Source: Demequina sp. TMPB413 (GTDB lineage: Bacteria > Actinomycetota > Actinomycetes > Actinomycetales > Demequinaceae). From it: a DNA stretch of 64,000 nt. The stretch covers positions 1,860,001 to 1,924,000 of the forward strand of contig NZ_CP096184.1 in NCBI RefSeq assembly GCF_020447105.2. Reading direction: 5' to 3'. Position 1 is the stretch's first letter, and every line of letters starts with the position of its first letter. The translations under genes were made by a program, and so were the position numbers. The notes under the pieces are model-generated. The model saw only the letters and a program-made list of their open reading frames with translations, was not told the origin of the DNA and did not search any database. Below are positions 16,072-25,549 of the stretch, piece after piece.

Positions 16072-19000
16072 TCTCGTCGTCGCGGCTGGCGCCGGCATCG
16101 CCCCATGCGGCATCCTCGTCTTCCCACGCTCGCGTGGGGATGAGTGGCCGGTCGACACCCACACGCGACGGTTCCACCACCGCCGGCTCTGGGTCGGTGT
16201 CTTCTTCGCTCGGGTGGTCCTCGTCGCTACCCGACTCGTCGCCGTCCAGGTCTGAGTCCGGCTCGTCCGCGTCGTCGAGCTCGCCTTCGGCGGTGTCATC
16301 GTCGTCAGCTTCATCGGCTGGCTCGTCCGCTTCATCATCGGACTCATCGTCGTCCGCTTCGTCGTCGGACTCATCGTCGTCCGCTTCGTCGTCGGTCGGC
16401 TCATCGACGGCTGCTTCGTCGTCCTCCGCCTCATCGGCCGTGTCGAGCGCGTCGCCCCAGAGGGTTGCGTCGTCGAAGAGGGTCGGTTCGGCTGCGTCGA
16501 TGTCAGGACCGGTGCGATCCGCTACCTGCACCGCTACCTCCGGCGCGGCTTCCACCTCGGCTTCGATCTGGGATTCCGTCCCGACCTCGGCCACCGAGGT
16601 TTCCTCCACGTCGCCGCCTGTGAGCGCACGCTTCACTTGGGCGGCCGCGGCCACCGGATCCATGAACACGTCGATCGTCCACAAGGGAACGACCTTCCAT
16701 CCAAGGGCCTCGAGATGGCGGTACTGCCAACGCAAGCGATCGCGCACGGAGCCCCGCGGGCCCGACGGCGGCTCGTCGGTGACCACTGCGATGCTGTAGC
16801 CACGGTCGCGGGTGCCGCCGACCACCATCGGAATCGCCTGGCCACCCACTCCGTAGCGAAGGCGCACCGCCAATCCCTCAGCTTGAAGCAGTCGCGCCAC
16901 ATCGGCCAAGAGCCAGTCGGAGGGACCGGGACCCGAACGCTCCGACGGCACCGGAGGCTTCTTGGTCGCCTCGACCAAGTCTGCAAGTGCGAGGACGCCG
17001 TCGACGTGCTCGTGACTGTGCGCAATGTGGGTCAGGTGATAGGGCGCGAGGGCGCTGATCACCGTGACCGTCGATCGCGAAGCGACGAGCGCCTGGGCCA
17101 GTGCGCCTGCGCCGTGCTCCGTCGTCAATATGCCCATCTCAGCGGGGCCAACTCCGCGATGGTCGCGCGCAAAGCCAAGGCTCAGCACCACCTCGTCAAC
17201 ACTGAGGCCAGCGGCCTCCCCGCACACGACGACGGGAACCCGATCGGCGACGGCCACGTCGCGCTCTTTGAGAGCGTCGGCCACCCGAGCGGCGTGAAGA
17301 TCGTTGCCTGCCACGACCGCAACGCTCCGGCGGGGTGACGTCGAGGCGGCACGCACGACCGTCTCTACCGCCGCCGCTACCTCGGCGCGCGTCGATTCGA
17401 CCGTGGTGCGCCCTGCCACCGGCTGCGCTACGGCGTCGACAATCGTCACCGCCAAACCACCCTGGGTGCCCGGCTCCCCCGGGGCAGGAATGGCGGCAAT
17501 CGCCTTGTCGTAGCCGAGCCCTGACAACACCGCGGTCACGCGCGTATCCCTCGCTTGGGGCAAAGCCCGCAAGGCGACGTGTGGCAACAGATCGGCGAGG
17601 TCGGTGACGGCCGATCGGGTCGCACTGCGCGCGTCGGCGACGACCACCACCTGAGTGGCGCGCGCAATGGCGGGGATGATCTGCGCGGTCGCGAGGGATT
17701 CGGCGCCATACACAATGACCAGGTCAACGCACCGCGTCGGGGGTAGCAGGTGCGCCACTTGCTCGGCGCGCGCAATCACCACCGGCCGCAGGGCGGCAAC
17801 AACGGCTCCGAAGTCGCGCCGTACATCCCTGACGGAGACCTCCGTGCCTTCCATCAGCGTGGCGAAGAGGTCCCGTGCGTCGGCTGGGTGACGTGCGATC
17901 GCCTGGCGCCGATGCTCGGCCACCGCCCTCATCAGGGGGCCGACGCGCCGCTCGCCGAACTGCGCGTCAAGTTCAAGGTAGCGCCGTACCGCCGCGCCGA
18001 GCGCTCCCGCCTGAATCAGGGTCGGGTCGGCCTCGACAATGCCGTCGAAAGCGGCGGCCCACCAGGAGAACTCGAGGTCGACGCGAATCTGCTCTGGCGA
18101 GGCCTGTCGGGCCTCGAGGTCGGCAAGCAAAGCCTCAAAACCCGGCGCTGCCAAGTCCATGGATGCTGGCCGCATGGGCGCCCGATCAATACCGCCGGGC
18201 ACGCCGTCGGCGAGGTCTTCGAGCGCTGCGACAAGTTCACCCCACTCGGTGTCAGCGGGCTCCTCAATCCCTGACGCGTTCGGCAACACGGGAGCCAATA
18301 CCGCCCATGCCCTCTCGACGCGTTCCAGCCTGGCCGCGTAGTCGTTGTAGCCGTCGGGAACGACCGGCCATCCGCCTGACGAACAGTGAGCGCGCCACGT
18401 CTCCGCCTCCGCTGCTGCGGCCACCAAGCGCGTGTGCAGGGCGCGGCTGTCCCTGCCAGGCCGCAAGAGTTCTCCTGCCCGGCGCACGAGCGCGCGCCTG
18501 ACCCGGCGCGGCATGTCCGAATCGTCGTCCTCACCACGAGGCGTGGTCGCAGTCACCAAGTCGGATAGCGAGCGGTGATACACGGCGGGAGAGAACGTGT
18601 CCAACGTGATCTGCACTGCGCTGAAGAGCTTCACTTGCTCTCGCCATACCGCCAGGTTCTGGGCCTCATCGACTCCCGTGTCGCGAGCGGCCGCTTGAGC
18701 ATCGGCGCGCAGGCCTGGGACCATGCGCACCAACACCGCGAGCGCCTCGTCAAGCTCCCCACCGTGCTCGTCGGAGGTGGCGATGCGGTACCACCACGGC
18801 GCGATCTGGTCGGCGGGTTCGGCATCCGGCTCATCCGGCCACTCAGCCTCGCCGTGCAGTCGTTCCACGATGGCAGCGGCGACGTGACCCAGGCCGTGCT
18901 CCGCGACGGCGGAAGCCGCGTCCGAGCCGAGCCGCACGCCGGTACCTGGCTGGGGTTCCTGACCGGTAAGGCGGACGATGGCTTGGACGGTCTCGAACGC

Positions 19001-20179
19001 GCTCACCCCCCAGGGGCGGTGCGGCCGATGCAGGGCGTCGTAGCGGTTCGCCGCGTCGGCCCTCGCAGCAAGCAGTTGCTCCCCGAGCACTCGCAGCCCC
19101 TGCTCGTCGATCTGGGGAGTGTCGAGCGTGAGAGACGCGAGCAAGCGCGAGCGCGACTCGGCGTTCCACGCCGGCACGACGCCCGTGAGCGCCACGTCTC
19201 CCGCGCCCGTCGCGGCAAGCGCGGCGTCGACGGCCTCGAGGGCGTCATCGGATCCGCCCACGACCATCGCCGTGCGGCCGGACGCTGCGGCGTCGGCCGC
19301 GATGGCTGCGACGACGGCGGTCGCGTCCGAACCTGGTGGAGCGTCGACCGCTACTGAGCGCCCGAGCGCCACCGTGTCGAGCACAAAGAACGATGAGTCG
19401 TCGAGGTCGCCCATGCCTCGTTCGGCGAACGGATCGCGCTCCACGGTTGCCCAGCGCGGCAGCGGGTCTGCGAGGGCCGCTCTCGCGTCTTCGTCGCCAG
19501 CGATCGCGGCGACCACATCGGAGATGCCGATGACGGGGTCGAGGTCGTCCAGGTCGTCGAGCAACCGCTGTTCGGGATCGTCGAAGGCTCCGATGAGCAG
19601 TCGCTCTCGCACCTCGAGCTGCTCGAACAGGTCGCCCTGATCGCGCACCTCCGCCCACAGGGGGCGCGGGTCAAACTCCTTGCCGTCGAGCGTGCGCGGG
19701 GCCCTCGATGCGAGGTCGGCCGGGCCGCCCCTGTCCCGCAGAATCGCGGCAAACACAGGGTTGAGGAAGGCGTCGTGCCGCAGCGTGATGACGAGGTCAT
19801 CTTGGCGCGCGGCGTCAAGTGACAACGGCCTCAAGAGGAGCGGCATCTCGCAGTCTTCCCACGAGACGGTGCCCACCACAAGCGCTGCCGTCCACATCCC
19901 CGTGGTGGCGGCAACGGTGAGGGATTCATCGAGGATGAGTCGCCCGCGCAAGGACGCTGCGGCGTACTCCTCCCGATCCTGCACGAGGGTAGACAGCAGG
20001 GTCGCGCGGCCAGCGAACAGTTGCGCAAGTCCGGAGGGGTGTGCGTGCTCGAGTTCGATGACCGCAGACTGCGTTGCGGTGAGGTTGCGCAGCGGCGACA
20101 CCGTTGACCGGGAACTCAAATGCGCCCGCCATTGGCTCAGCGCGTCAGCAACCAGCGCGCGCGAGATGTAGTCCACCAC
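16043..20179 (-). CDS. Large helicase-like protein with C-terminal Vsr-like nuclease fold and acidic tail
   Basis: A 1378-residue protein. The overall plan (N-terminal domain, split superfamily I-like ATPase core, C-terminal Vsr-like segment DWLLADVARLLQAEGLAV ... IPMVVGGTRDRGYSIAVVTD) resembles actinobacterial helicases ending in an MTES_1575-type endonuclease-like domain. The expected Walker A is degenerate: VAVDAPPGSDATAVV lacks the GKT lysine, so ATPase activity is doubtful. An extremely Asp/Glu-rich segment of roughly 70 residues (repeats of ADDDESDDE) precedes a short basic C-terminus. The start is GTG, 6 nt after TACCGT, so it appears leaderless. The gene is convergent with and overlaps fmdB by 29 bp. 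The family assignment is moderate; a catalytically dead scaffold is possible. Confidence 0.55.
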   Translation of the reverse strand: MVDYISRALVADALSQWRAHLSSRSTVSPLRNLTATQSAVIELEHAHPSGLAQLFAGRATLLSTLVQDREEYAAASLRGRLILDESLTVAATTGMWTAALVVGTVSWEDCEMPLLLRPLSLDAARQDDLVITLRHDAFLNPVFAAILRDRGGPADLASRAPRTLDGKEFDPRPLWAEVRDQGDLFEQLEVRERLLIGAFDDPEQRLLDDLDDLDPVIGISDVVAAIAGDEDARAALADPLPRWATVERDPFAERGMGDLDDSSFFVLDTVALGRSVAVDAPPGSDATAVVAAIAADAAASGRTAMVVGGSDDALEAVDAALAATGAGDVALTGVVPAWNAESRSRLLASLTLDTPQIDEQGLRVLGEQLLAARADAANRYDALHRPHRPWGVSAFETVQAIVRLTGQEPQPGTGVRLGSDAASAVAEHGLGHVAAAIVERLHGEAEWPDEPDAEPADQIAPWWYRIATSDEHGGELDEALAVLVRMVPGLRADAQAAARDTGVDEAQNLAVWREQVKLFSAVQITLDTFSPAVYHRSLSDLVTATTPRGEDDDSDMPRRVRRALVRRAGELLRPGRDSRALHTRLVAAAAEAETWRAHCSSGGWPVVPDGYNDYAARLERVERAWAVLAPVLPNASGIEEPADTEWGELVAALEDLADGVPGGIDRAPMRPASMDLAAPGFEALLADLEARQASPEQIRVDLEFSWWAAAFDGIVEADPTLIQAGALGAAVRRYLELDAQFGERRVGPLMRAVAEHRRQAIARHPADARDLFATLMEGTEVSVRDVRRDFGAVVAALRPVVIARAEQVAHLLPPTRCVDLVIVYGAESLATAQIIPAIARATQVVVVADARSATRSAVTDLADLLPHVALRALPQARDTRVTAVLSGLGYDKAIAAIPAPGEPGTQGGLAVTIVDAVAQPVAGRTTVESTRAEVAAAVETVVRAASTSPRRSVAVVAGNDLHAARVADALKERDVAVADRVPVVVCGEAAGLSVDEVVLSLGFARDHRGVGPAEMGILTTEHGAGALAQALVASRSTVTVISALAPYHLTHIAHSHEHVDGVLALADLVEATKKPPVPSERSGPGPSDWLLADVARLLQAEGLAVRLRYGVGGQAIPMVVGGTRDRGYSIAVVTDEPPSGPRGSVRDRLRWQYRHLEALGWKVVPLWTIDVFMDPVAAAAQVKRALTGGDVEETSVAEVGTESQIEAEVEAAPEVAVQVADRTGPDIDAAEPTLFDDATLWGDALDTADEAEDDEAAVDEPTDDEADDDESDDEADDDESDDEADEPADEADDDDTAEGELDDADEPDSDLDGDESGSDEDHPSEEDTDPEPAVVEPSRVGVDRPLIPTRAWEDEDAAWGDAGASRDDEIKRDRPPHW
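16340..16393. repeat. 27-bp tandem repeat encoding acidic nonapeptides
   Basis: Two perfect 27-bp units (starting GGACTCATCGTC) lie head to tail, with degenerate copies to the left. They encode the Asp/Glu/Ser repeats in the C-terminal tail of the helicase-like protein and could change length by slippage. Confidence 0.75.
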
Positions 20180-20185
20180 GAACCT

Positions 20186-20191
20186 ACGGTA
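20186..20191 (-). promoter_or_regulatory. Leaderless -10 box of the helicase-like gene
   Basis: On the minus strand TACCGT is followed by 6 nt and the GTG start at 20179. No ribosome site is present. Confidence 0.55.
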
Positions 20192-20318
20192 ACGATGTCC
20201 CTTGCCCGCGAGGGTCTGCCACGCCGCACCCGCTGATCACACGACAATGCGCGCCGACTTGTACAGCCGACGCGCATCGTTACGGAGATTGTGAACCCTG
20301 CTCCCTAGCCGCGTCAAC

Positions 20319-21830
20319 TCAGCGAGAAGCGACTGTTTCTCGACCCGAAACTGAGCGTCTCCAGCCGATCATTGTCTCGGTGAGTACCTGCGACGCCTCG
20401 AAGAAACTGCCCCCGATCGCGGTGTCCGCGCGAGCCCCAGCGAGGTCCCTCGCATCGACCTTTTTCAGCACATTTGCGGCCTCACGGTGGAACGCGGCGT
20501 GGAGCGCCTTGCTAGTCGCGTACAACTCCTCCTGGCCAGGTTCTGCCACGCTTCCCTTGAGCCACGCACCGAAGGCGCACTGGTCGTCTTCGCCGACGGT
20601 GGCGACGTTGTGCTGGTGCGCGCCATTCGCGACGGCCGCCGCGAGCCTGAACTTCCATGCGCCGTGTGCGGCGACCGCGTTGGTGATCTGCTGCAACGTC
20701 GACGGGGTGCGCTGGGACTGCTCTGTGGCGGCAAGCCGAAAGCCCCTGAGCAGTTCCGACAACTCCACCGACATGCGGGTGAGTTCGCTCGACGACTCGA
20801 GAGTCGTTCCGACGCCGCGGTTGGCGGCCGTTGCCGCTTCCGCCACTCCCGTGATGCTGGCCGCGATCTCCGACGATCCCGACGATGCCTCGGTGATGTT
20901 CCGACTCATCTCATTGGTGACGGACGTCTGCTCTTCCACCGCCGAGGCGATCGTCGTCTGTGTCTCATTGATTTGCTCGATGATCTCAGAGATGTGTCCG
21001 ATCGCCTCCACAGCGGACTCGGAATCGGCCTGGATCGCCTCGACTCGCCTGGCGATGTCTTCGGTCGCCTTCGCGGTTTCTTGAGCGAGGTCCTTGACCT
21101 CTTCTGCCACCACGGCGAAGCCCTTGCCAGCGGCCCCGGCACGCGCGGCCTCGATCGTGGCGTTGAGCGCGAGCAAGTTGGTCTGAGCCGCGATCGAGGC
21201 GATCGCCTTGACCACGTGGCCGATCTCTTCGGAAGACTCGCCCAGCTGGGTCACCGTAGCGTTGGCGGCCTGCACGGCCTTGACGGCATCACTTGCTACG
21301 GACGCAGCCGAGCCAGCATTGTGGGCAATCTCTCTGATAGAGGCGGACATCTCCTCCGTCGCGCCAGCCACTGTCTGCACGTTGGCCGACACCTGTTCGG
21401 CACCTGCAGCAACGGCGCTTGCCTCGCTCGCGGAGACCTCGGCGCTGTGGCGGATTTCGAAGGTCGACACGTTGAGTTCTTCTGCGGCCGCCGTGAGTCC
21501 TGTGGCATCCTCCGCAACGGTCGCGAGCAGCGCTGAGATGGCGCCGACCATGGCGTCGTAGCTGCGGAACGCGCTTGCGCATTCGCCGTGACGGGTGGTG
21601 GTGCCTTGCTGGGAGAGGTCGCCCTCAGCGGCCGCCTGCAGTAGCGCGTTCAAAGACGCGAGCGGGGTGGAGACCAGACGCGTCCACCACCAAGTACACG
21701 CGCCGACGGCGACGGCGCCGACCACGAATGGCACCACCGGCCCCCCTATCGGGGAGTAGGCAGCAGATGCGAGCACCACCGCAATGCACAAGGAGTAGCT
21801 GAGAGCTACCCGGATTCGAAAGCCCCACAT
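20319..21830 (-). CDS. Methyl-accepting chemotaxis protein with CZB zinc-binding domain
   Basis: A 503-residue chemoreceptor-type protein. Two closely spaced N-terminal membrane segments with almost no periplasmic loop are followed by a short HAMP-like stretch, the signalling helices with the hairpin around [20 protein letters not shown], and a C-terminal chemoreceptor zinc-binding domain ([10 protein letters not shown] ... [12 protein letters not shown] ... [13 protein letters not shown]). CZB domains bind zinc through His and Cys and report oxidants or zinc. Lack of an external ligand domain means it senses inside the cell or at the membrane. The ATG at 21830 follows CAGGGGTG; a start 13 codons earlier has no such site. 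No other chemotaxis genes are in the window. Confidence 0.9.
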   Translation of the reverse strand: MWGFRIRVALSYSLCIAVVLASAAYSPIGGPVVPFVVGAVAVGACTWWWTRLVSTPLASLNALLQAAAEGDLSQQGTTTRHGECASAFRSYDAMVGAISALLATVAEDATGLTAAAEELNVSTFEIRHSAEVSASEASAVAAGAEQVSANVQTVAGATEEMSASIREIAHNAGSAASVASDAVKAVQAANATVTQLGESSEEIGHVVKAIASIAAQTNLLALNATIEAARAGAAGKGFAVVAEEVKDLAQETAKATEDIARRVEAIQADSESAVEAIGHISEIIEQINETQTTIASAVEEQTSVTNEMSRNITEASSGSSEIAASITGVAEAATAANRGVGTTLESSSELTRMSVELSELLRGFRLAATEQSQRTPSTLQQITNAVAAHGAWKFRLAAAVANGAHQHNVATVGEDDQCAFGAWLKGSVAEPGQEELYATSKALHAAFHREAANVLKKVDARDLAGARADTAIGGSFFEASQVLTETMIGWRRSVSGRETVASR

Positions 21831-21914
21831 GTTGCACCCCTGCCATCGGCGGTTGTCGTCAACGGCCAATCGACCCCGCTGCGACTGAAGTGGGGGACGT
21901 AATGCCTACCGTTG

Positions 21915-23267
21915 TTAACGTTCACGGCGCGCGAAGAGCCTGCGACCGCCGCCCGCACCCTCGTCGGGGTGCTCGTGGCTGGATTCTTGAGGATCCCTGG
22001 CAATGGGCGCGGTTGGTTCCAGCGCCATTCCGTTTCCGCCGACGCGAGGGATTCGCCTCATGAGGTGGCGCGCAATGTCGTCGACGGTCGCGTTGTCTTG
22101 AGTCACGAGTGCGAGTATCTTGCCGTCAGGTTCGCCCCTGCCAAGAAGCGCAAAACCTCCCGCCGGGCTGATGACCACCAAGAAGGGCACCGAGGCAAGC
22201 GGATCGTCGGCGGTGAGGCGCACGCCGCGGAGGCCGGGAAGCGGCTCTTCCTCGATGCCGACGCCGAAGGCAGCCGACAGAAGCGGGACATCCTGTTGAG
22301 GGAAGGTGGCGGCAACGTCGCCGTCAAACCCGTCGCGCCCCACGCCAGCAAGGATGATCGGCGCCGCCCCCGGCGCGATGGAACCTCGGGCGATCACCCT
22401 GGCCCACTCCACGAAATGGTCGGGATCCACCCTGCGCGTCTCGACGTGGTCGACAAGATCCCATGGCGTCCGCCCCGCGACGTCGCCATCGGACGGGGCT
22501 ACGAGCGGTATCGGCTTGCGAGGGGCACGGAGGTTGTGCGGAAGCGGGCCGGGCGCACCGAGGTGGTGGCCCTGCCCATACGCGGCGCCCAGCGCGCGAG
22601 CGAAGTGAACGTCCTCTTCGTTCTCGATCGACTCGACACACAGTGAGGCGCCCGTGCGCTCGGCGTGCCTCGTCGCGGCAAGAATCACGGCGGCGGCCGA
22701 CGCATCGGACACCGCCCGCAGCAAAGCGAGGTCAATCTTGACCATGTCTGGCCGCATGACCGGAATCATGGCGTTCGCTCCCGGACCGGAACCCACGTCG
22801 TCAAGCACGATGCCCCAGCCCATTTCCCGGGCCCTGCGCTCGACGGCGAGCAACTGGGCGGGATCCTCCGCGAGGGCGCGGTCATTGACCTCAACCATGA
22901 CGCGTAGCGACGACTCGGCCTTGTGCACCACGGGTAGCAAGTCGTCGGGGCACTCGACCCCGAGCGACTCCGGTTCGGCATTGATCAGCAGTGTCAGGGC
23001 CGGGGGCGCGTCGGAGTCCAGGAAGGTCTCGAACGCTGCAGCCCGGCACACCCAGTCAAGCTCCGCGGTGTACCCGTGCTGACGGGCCGCACCAAAGAGC
23101 GCCCTGGGGCTCTCCATCGCACTCCCGTGCGGCCCCCTGGCTAACGCCTCAAAACCGACGATCTCCGTGGTCGCCAGATCAAACACGGGTTGAAATACCG
23201 GGTGAACCGCCCGCGAGCGAATCACCTCGGCGATCTGGGCGGCCTGGGCCATGGCTTCGCTCGTCAT
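21915..23267 (-). CDS. EAL-domain protein with DICT sensory domain
   Basis: A 450-residue protein. The EAL domain (residues 1-245) is a cyclic di-GMP phosphodiesterase fold: the signature is FEALARG, the metal-binding DD occurs as VLDDVGSG, VKIDLALL keeps the catalytic-region lysine, and ESIENEED replaces the usual EGVET. The C-terminal half (about 260-425) resembles the DICT domain often fused to EAL or GGDEF domains (ASVPFLVVISPAGGFALLGR). Activity is plausible but not certain given the altered loop 6 and ET motifs. The ATG at 23267 overlaps a GTG at 23270; either could be used. A diguanylate cyclase gene is at 41.1 kb. Confidence 0.82.
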   Translation of the reverse strand: MTSEAMAQAAQIAEVIRSRAVHPVFQPVFDLATTEIVGFEALARGPHGSAMESPRALFGAARQHGYTAELDWVCRAAAFETFLDSDAPPALTLLINAEPESLGVECPDDLLPVVHKAESSLRVMVEVNDRALAEDPAQLLAVERRAREMGWGIVLDDVGSGPGANAMIPVMRPDMVKIDLALLRAVSDASAAAVILAATRHAERTGASLCVESIENEEDVHFARALGAAYGQGHHLGAPGPLPHNLRAPRKPIPLVAPSDGDVAGRTPWDLVDHVETRRVDPDHFVEWARVIARGSIAPGAAPIILAGVGRDGFDGDVAATFPQQDVPLLSAAFGVGIEEEPLPGLRGVRLTADDPLASVPFLVVISPAGGFALLGRGEPDGKILALVTQDNATVDDIARHLMRRIPRVGGNGMALEPTAPIARDPQESSHEHPDEGAGGGRRLFARRER

Positions 23268-23393
23268 CACTTCTCACTCTCGACGGGGAGTCGCCCGATC
23301 GTGGCAGGGGGACAAAGGTCCCGCATTGGGCCTCGCAACCACTATCAGCCGGTTTCCGGGGACCGGTCAACTCGAGGTGGCCAATGCCTCCTC

Positions 23394-24743
23394 TCAGAGC
23401 ATCGAACCGAGATCCGAGCCGACCGAGGGATACGCGGCGGTCGCCGACTTCATCTGCCTGGTGGTGATGCCCAGCTTCATCGCCATGGCGATGGTGTTGA
23501 TCAATTCACCGTACTCGGGTCCGAGGAGGTGTGCGCCGACAACCAGGTCGGTCGAGCGGTCCACGAGGATTTTGCTGGCTGCGGTGGTTTCGCCGATGCG
23601 ATAGTTGGAGTACCAGCCACTGGTGTCCCGGTAACGGACCTCGACGTCGAGGCCCTTGTCCCGCGCCTCCTGCTCAAGCATCCCGACGCGGACGAGTTCG
23701 GGGATCGTGAATACGGCCGTTGGGATACCCGTGTAGTCCGGAACGGCGGCGGCGCCCTTCAGCATGTTGGATGCCGCGACCTTGCCCTCAAACAGCGCGA
23801 CTGGAGTGAGTGGCATTCCCGGGGTGTTTGCCGCATCGCCCGCCGCATAGACGGCCGGATTCGTGGTGCTCTGCAGGTGCCCGGCCACGCTCACCCCACG
23901 CTCACTCCACTCGACGCCCGCGGCGCCAAGGTTGAGCCTGGCGAGATCAGGGAGTCGGCCAGCGCCATGTACGACAAGATCGCACTCGATCGTTTCGGTC
24001 GCGCCGGATCGCTCGACGCCTACCTGGAGGCCAGATGCCGTCTGGTGGATACCGGTGATGGTGGTCGAGCGTCGTACGTCGATCCCTGCGGTAGCGCCGC
24101 GCGCGACAAGCAGCTCGACGAGATCGGGGTCGAATCCCTTAAGCGGCCGCGCTCCGCGATCGATGATCACCGGCGTGCTTCCAGCGCGTGCGGCAATGTG
24201 GGCGAACTCGAAGGAGATGAACCCACCGCCGACGAACAGGATCCGCTTGGGGAGTTTGTCGAGTTCCATGAACTCTGTGCTGTCGGCCATGTGCTCGTGA
24301 CCCGGGAAGTCGAGCGGACGGGGGCGGGCGCCCGTGGCGATCAGGAAGTGTGACGCCTCGTACGGAGCGCCGTCCACCTCAATGTGGTTCCTATCGGTGA
24401 ACGCGACCGAGCCGTGAAGTGTGGCCACTCTTTTGCTTGCGAGGCCATCTTCCATACTCTGCGGCATGGGGTCAACGAACCCGTGCTTGTGGCCCATGAG
24501 ATCGCCCCAGTTGATCGACAGGCCGTTGGCATCGATGCCCTTGCCCTGCATCAGCCGGGCGCTGTCGATGACCTCCGCACCACGCCGCAGGATCTTCTTC
24601 GGGTCACATCCCCGCAGCGCACAGGTGCCGCCGTACGCTAGCTCGTCGACGATCGCAACACTCCATCCTTGGGACGCGCACTTGTTGGCAGCGCCGATTC
24701 CAGCCATTCCGGCGCCGATCACGATGAGGTCGTACGTTGTCAT
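23394..24743 (-). CDS. FAD-dependent disulfide oxidoreductase (glutathione/mercuric reductase-like)
   Basis: A 449-residue pyridine nucleotide-disulfide oxidoreductase. FAD-binding GAGMAGIGAANK is followed by the redox-active pair Cys41/Cys46 in GGTCALRGCDPKK, the NAD(P)-binding block ILFVGGGFISFEFAH, and AVYAAGDAA. The C-terminal dimer-interface catalytic His-Pro of glutathione reductase is replaced by AYPSVGSD, and the Cys pair of MerA is absent. So it is a MerA/Gor-like reductase of unknown substrate. Its ATG overlaps the stop of the thioredoxin-like gene (ATGA); the pair is divergent from a three-Cys MerR regulator, suggesting metal- or thiol-stress induction. Confidence 0.85.
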   Translation of the reverse strand: MTTYDLIVIGAGMAGIGAANKCASQGWSVAIVDELAYGGTCALRGCDPKKILRRGAEVIDSARLMQGKGIDANGLSINWGDLMGHKHGFVDPMPQSMEDGLASKRVATLHGSVAFTDRNHIEVDGAPYEASHFLIATGARPRPLDFPGHEHMADSTEFMELDKLPKRILFVGGGFISFEFAHIAARAGSTPVIIDRGARPLKGFDPDLVELLVARGATAGIDVRRSTTITGIHQTASGLQVGVERSGATETIECDLVVHGAGRLPDLARLNLGAAGVEWSERGVSVAGHLQSTTNPAVYAAGDAANTPGMPLTPVALFEGKVAASNMLKGAAAVPDYTGIPTAVFTIPELVRVGMLEQEARDKGLDVEVRYRDTSGWYSNYRIGETTAASKILVDRSTDLVVGAHLLGPEYGELINTIAMAMKLGITTRQMKSATAAYPSVGSDLGSML

Positions 24744-25039
24744 GAGTGCGCCACCGCCTGGCGCAACTGCTCAAGGGTGGGTGCCCCGGCCGGACCCTGT
24801 GGAGTCTCGTAAATGCGGCACGCCAGTCCGACACTTGCATCGGCATGTGCAAACGGGTCCATTCCGTCGATGAGGATGGTGGGCGAGCCGTGGAAACCGA
24901 CCCGCTCGGCGTCCTCACCTGTCTCGACATTCTGATGCCTGATCCCGAGGTCAGGGCGCTCCGCCGCGAGCACAGCGAGGCGTTCGTCGGCAATCTTCCA
25001 ATTCGGGCAGCCGTCAAAGTACTGCAGTGTGATGTTCAT
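24740..25039 (-). CDS. Small thioredoxin-like protein with single active-site cysteine
   Basis: A 99-residue thioredoxin-fold protein (MNITLQYFDGCPNW start, cis-Pro region SPTILIDGMDPF). It has Cys11 in DGCPNW but no CxxC; a second Cys is at 74. Similar one-Cys thioredoxin-like proteins occur in mercury and organomercurial gene clusters and beside MerR regulators. First gene of the MerR-controlled unit, translationally coupled to the flavoprotein. Its start lies 6 nt after TACCGT, so the message appears leaderless. Confidence 0.78.
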   Translation of the reverse strand: MNITLQYFDGCPNWKIADERLAVLAAERPDLGIRHQNVETGEDAERVGFHGSPTILIDGMDPFAHADASVGLACRIYETPQGPAGAPTLEQLRQAVAHS

Positions 25040-25045
25040 ACGGCG

Positions 25046-25077
25046 ACGGTAGACCTTGAAGCGGACTATAAGGTCAA
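25046..25077 (-). promoter_or_regulatory. MerR-type promoter and operator of the redox operon
   Basis: Minus-strand -35 TTGACC (25072-25077) and -10 TACCGT (25046-25051) are separated by 20 bp. The inverted repeat GACCTT-N12-AAGGTC at 25052-25075 fills the spacer and overlaps the -35. An overlong spacer carrying a dyad is characteristic of promoters activated by MerR-family proteins through DNA untwisting. Confidence 0.85.
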
Positions 25078-25081
25078 GGGG

Positions 25082-25087
25082 TAGCCT
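25082..25087 (+). promoter_or_regulatory. Leaderless -10 box of the merR-type gene
   Basis: TAGCCT followed by 6 nt and the ATG at 25094. It lies just beside the MerR operator, so autoregulation is likely. Confidence 0.6.
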
Positions 25088-25093
25088 GTAGGC

Positions 25094-25513
25094 ATGCAGA
25101 TCGGGGAACTGTCCCACGCAATAGGCGTGACGAGCCAGACCATTAGGTTCTACGAACGCGAGGGGCTCCTGCCCCCTCCACGGCGGACCTCTAATGGCTA
25201 CCGCGACTACGACGAATCGAGCGCAAATCGCTTGCTTTTCATCCGCGGCGCACAGTCCGCCGGGCTCACCCTTGCCGAGATTGCGAGCGTGATCGACCTG
25301 CGCGAGGAGGGGCAAGCGCCGTGCACGCACGTGGTTGCCTTGCTTGGCGCAAAGCTCGAGAGCGTCCGAGCACGGCAAGCCGAGCTGCGCATGCTCGAGG
25401 CGGAACTGGACCGACTCGTCGCCCGTAGCCGCATCCTTGACCCCGCCGAATGCTCTGATGCGAGCATCTGCCACATCCTGGGCGCCGCGCAGCAAGAGCA
25501 ACGCGACAACTGA
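25094..25513 (+). CDS. MerR-family heavy-metal-type regulator
   Basis: A 139-residue MerR-family activator. The N-terminal winged helix (IGELSHAIGVTSQTIRFYEREGLLPPP) is followed by a dimerisation coiled coil. Cys77 (APCTHV), Cys120 and Cys126 (ECSDASICH) sit where MerR (Hg), PbrR (Pb) and CadR/ZntR (Cd, Zn) have metal-binding residues, with three cysteines as in MerR. It is divergent from the thioredoxin-like/oxidoreductase pair and probably controls it. The inducing metal cannot be decided from sequence; no metal transporter or MerB is seen. Confidence 0.88.
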   Translation: MQIGELSHAIGVTSQTIRFYEREGLLPPPRRTSNGYRDYDESSANRLLFIRGAQSAGLTLAEIASVIDLREEGQAPCTHVVALLGAKLESVRARQAELRMLEAELDRLVARSRILDPAECSDASICHILGAAQQEQRDN

Positions 25514-25549
25514 AAGCGCGCGACGAGGGCTCTCCTTCGCACGGCCGAG

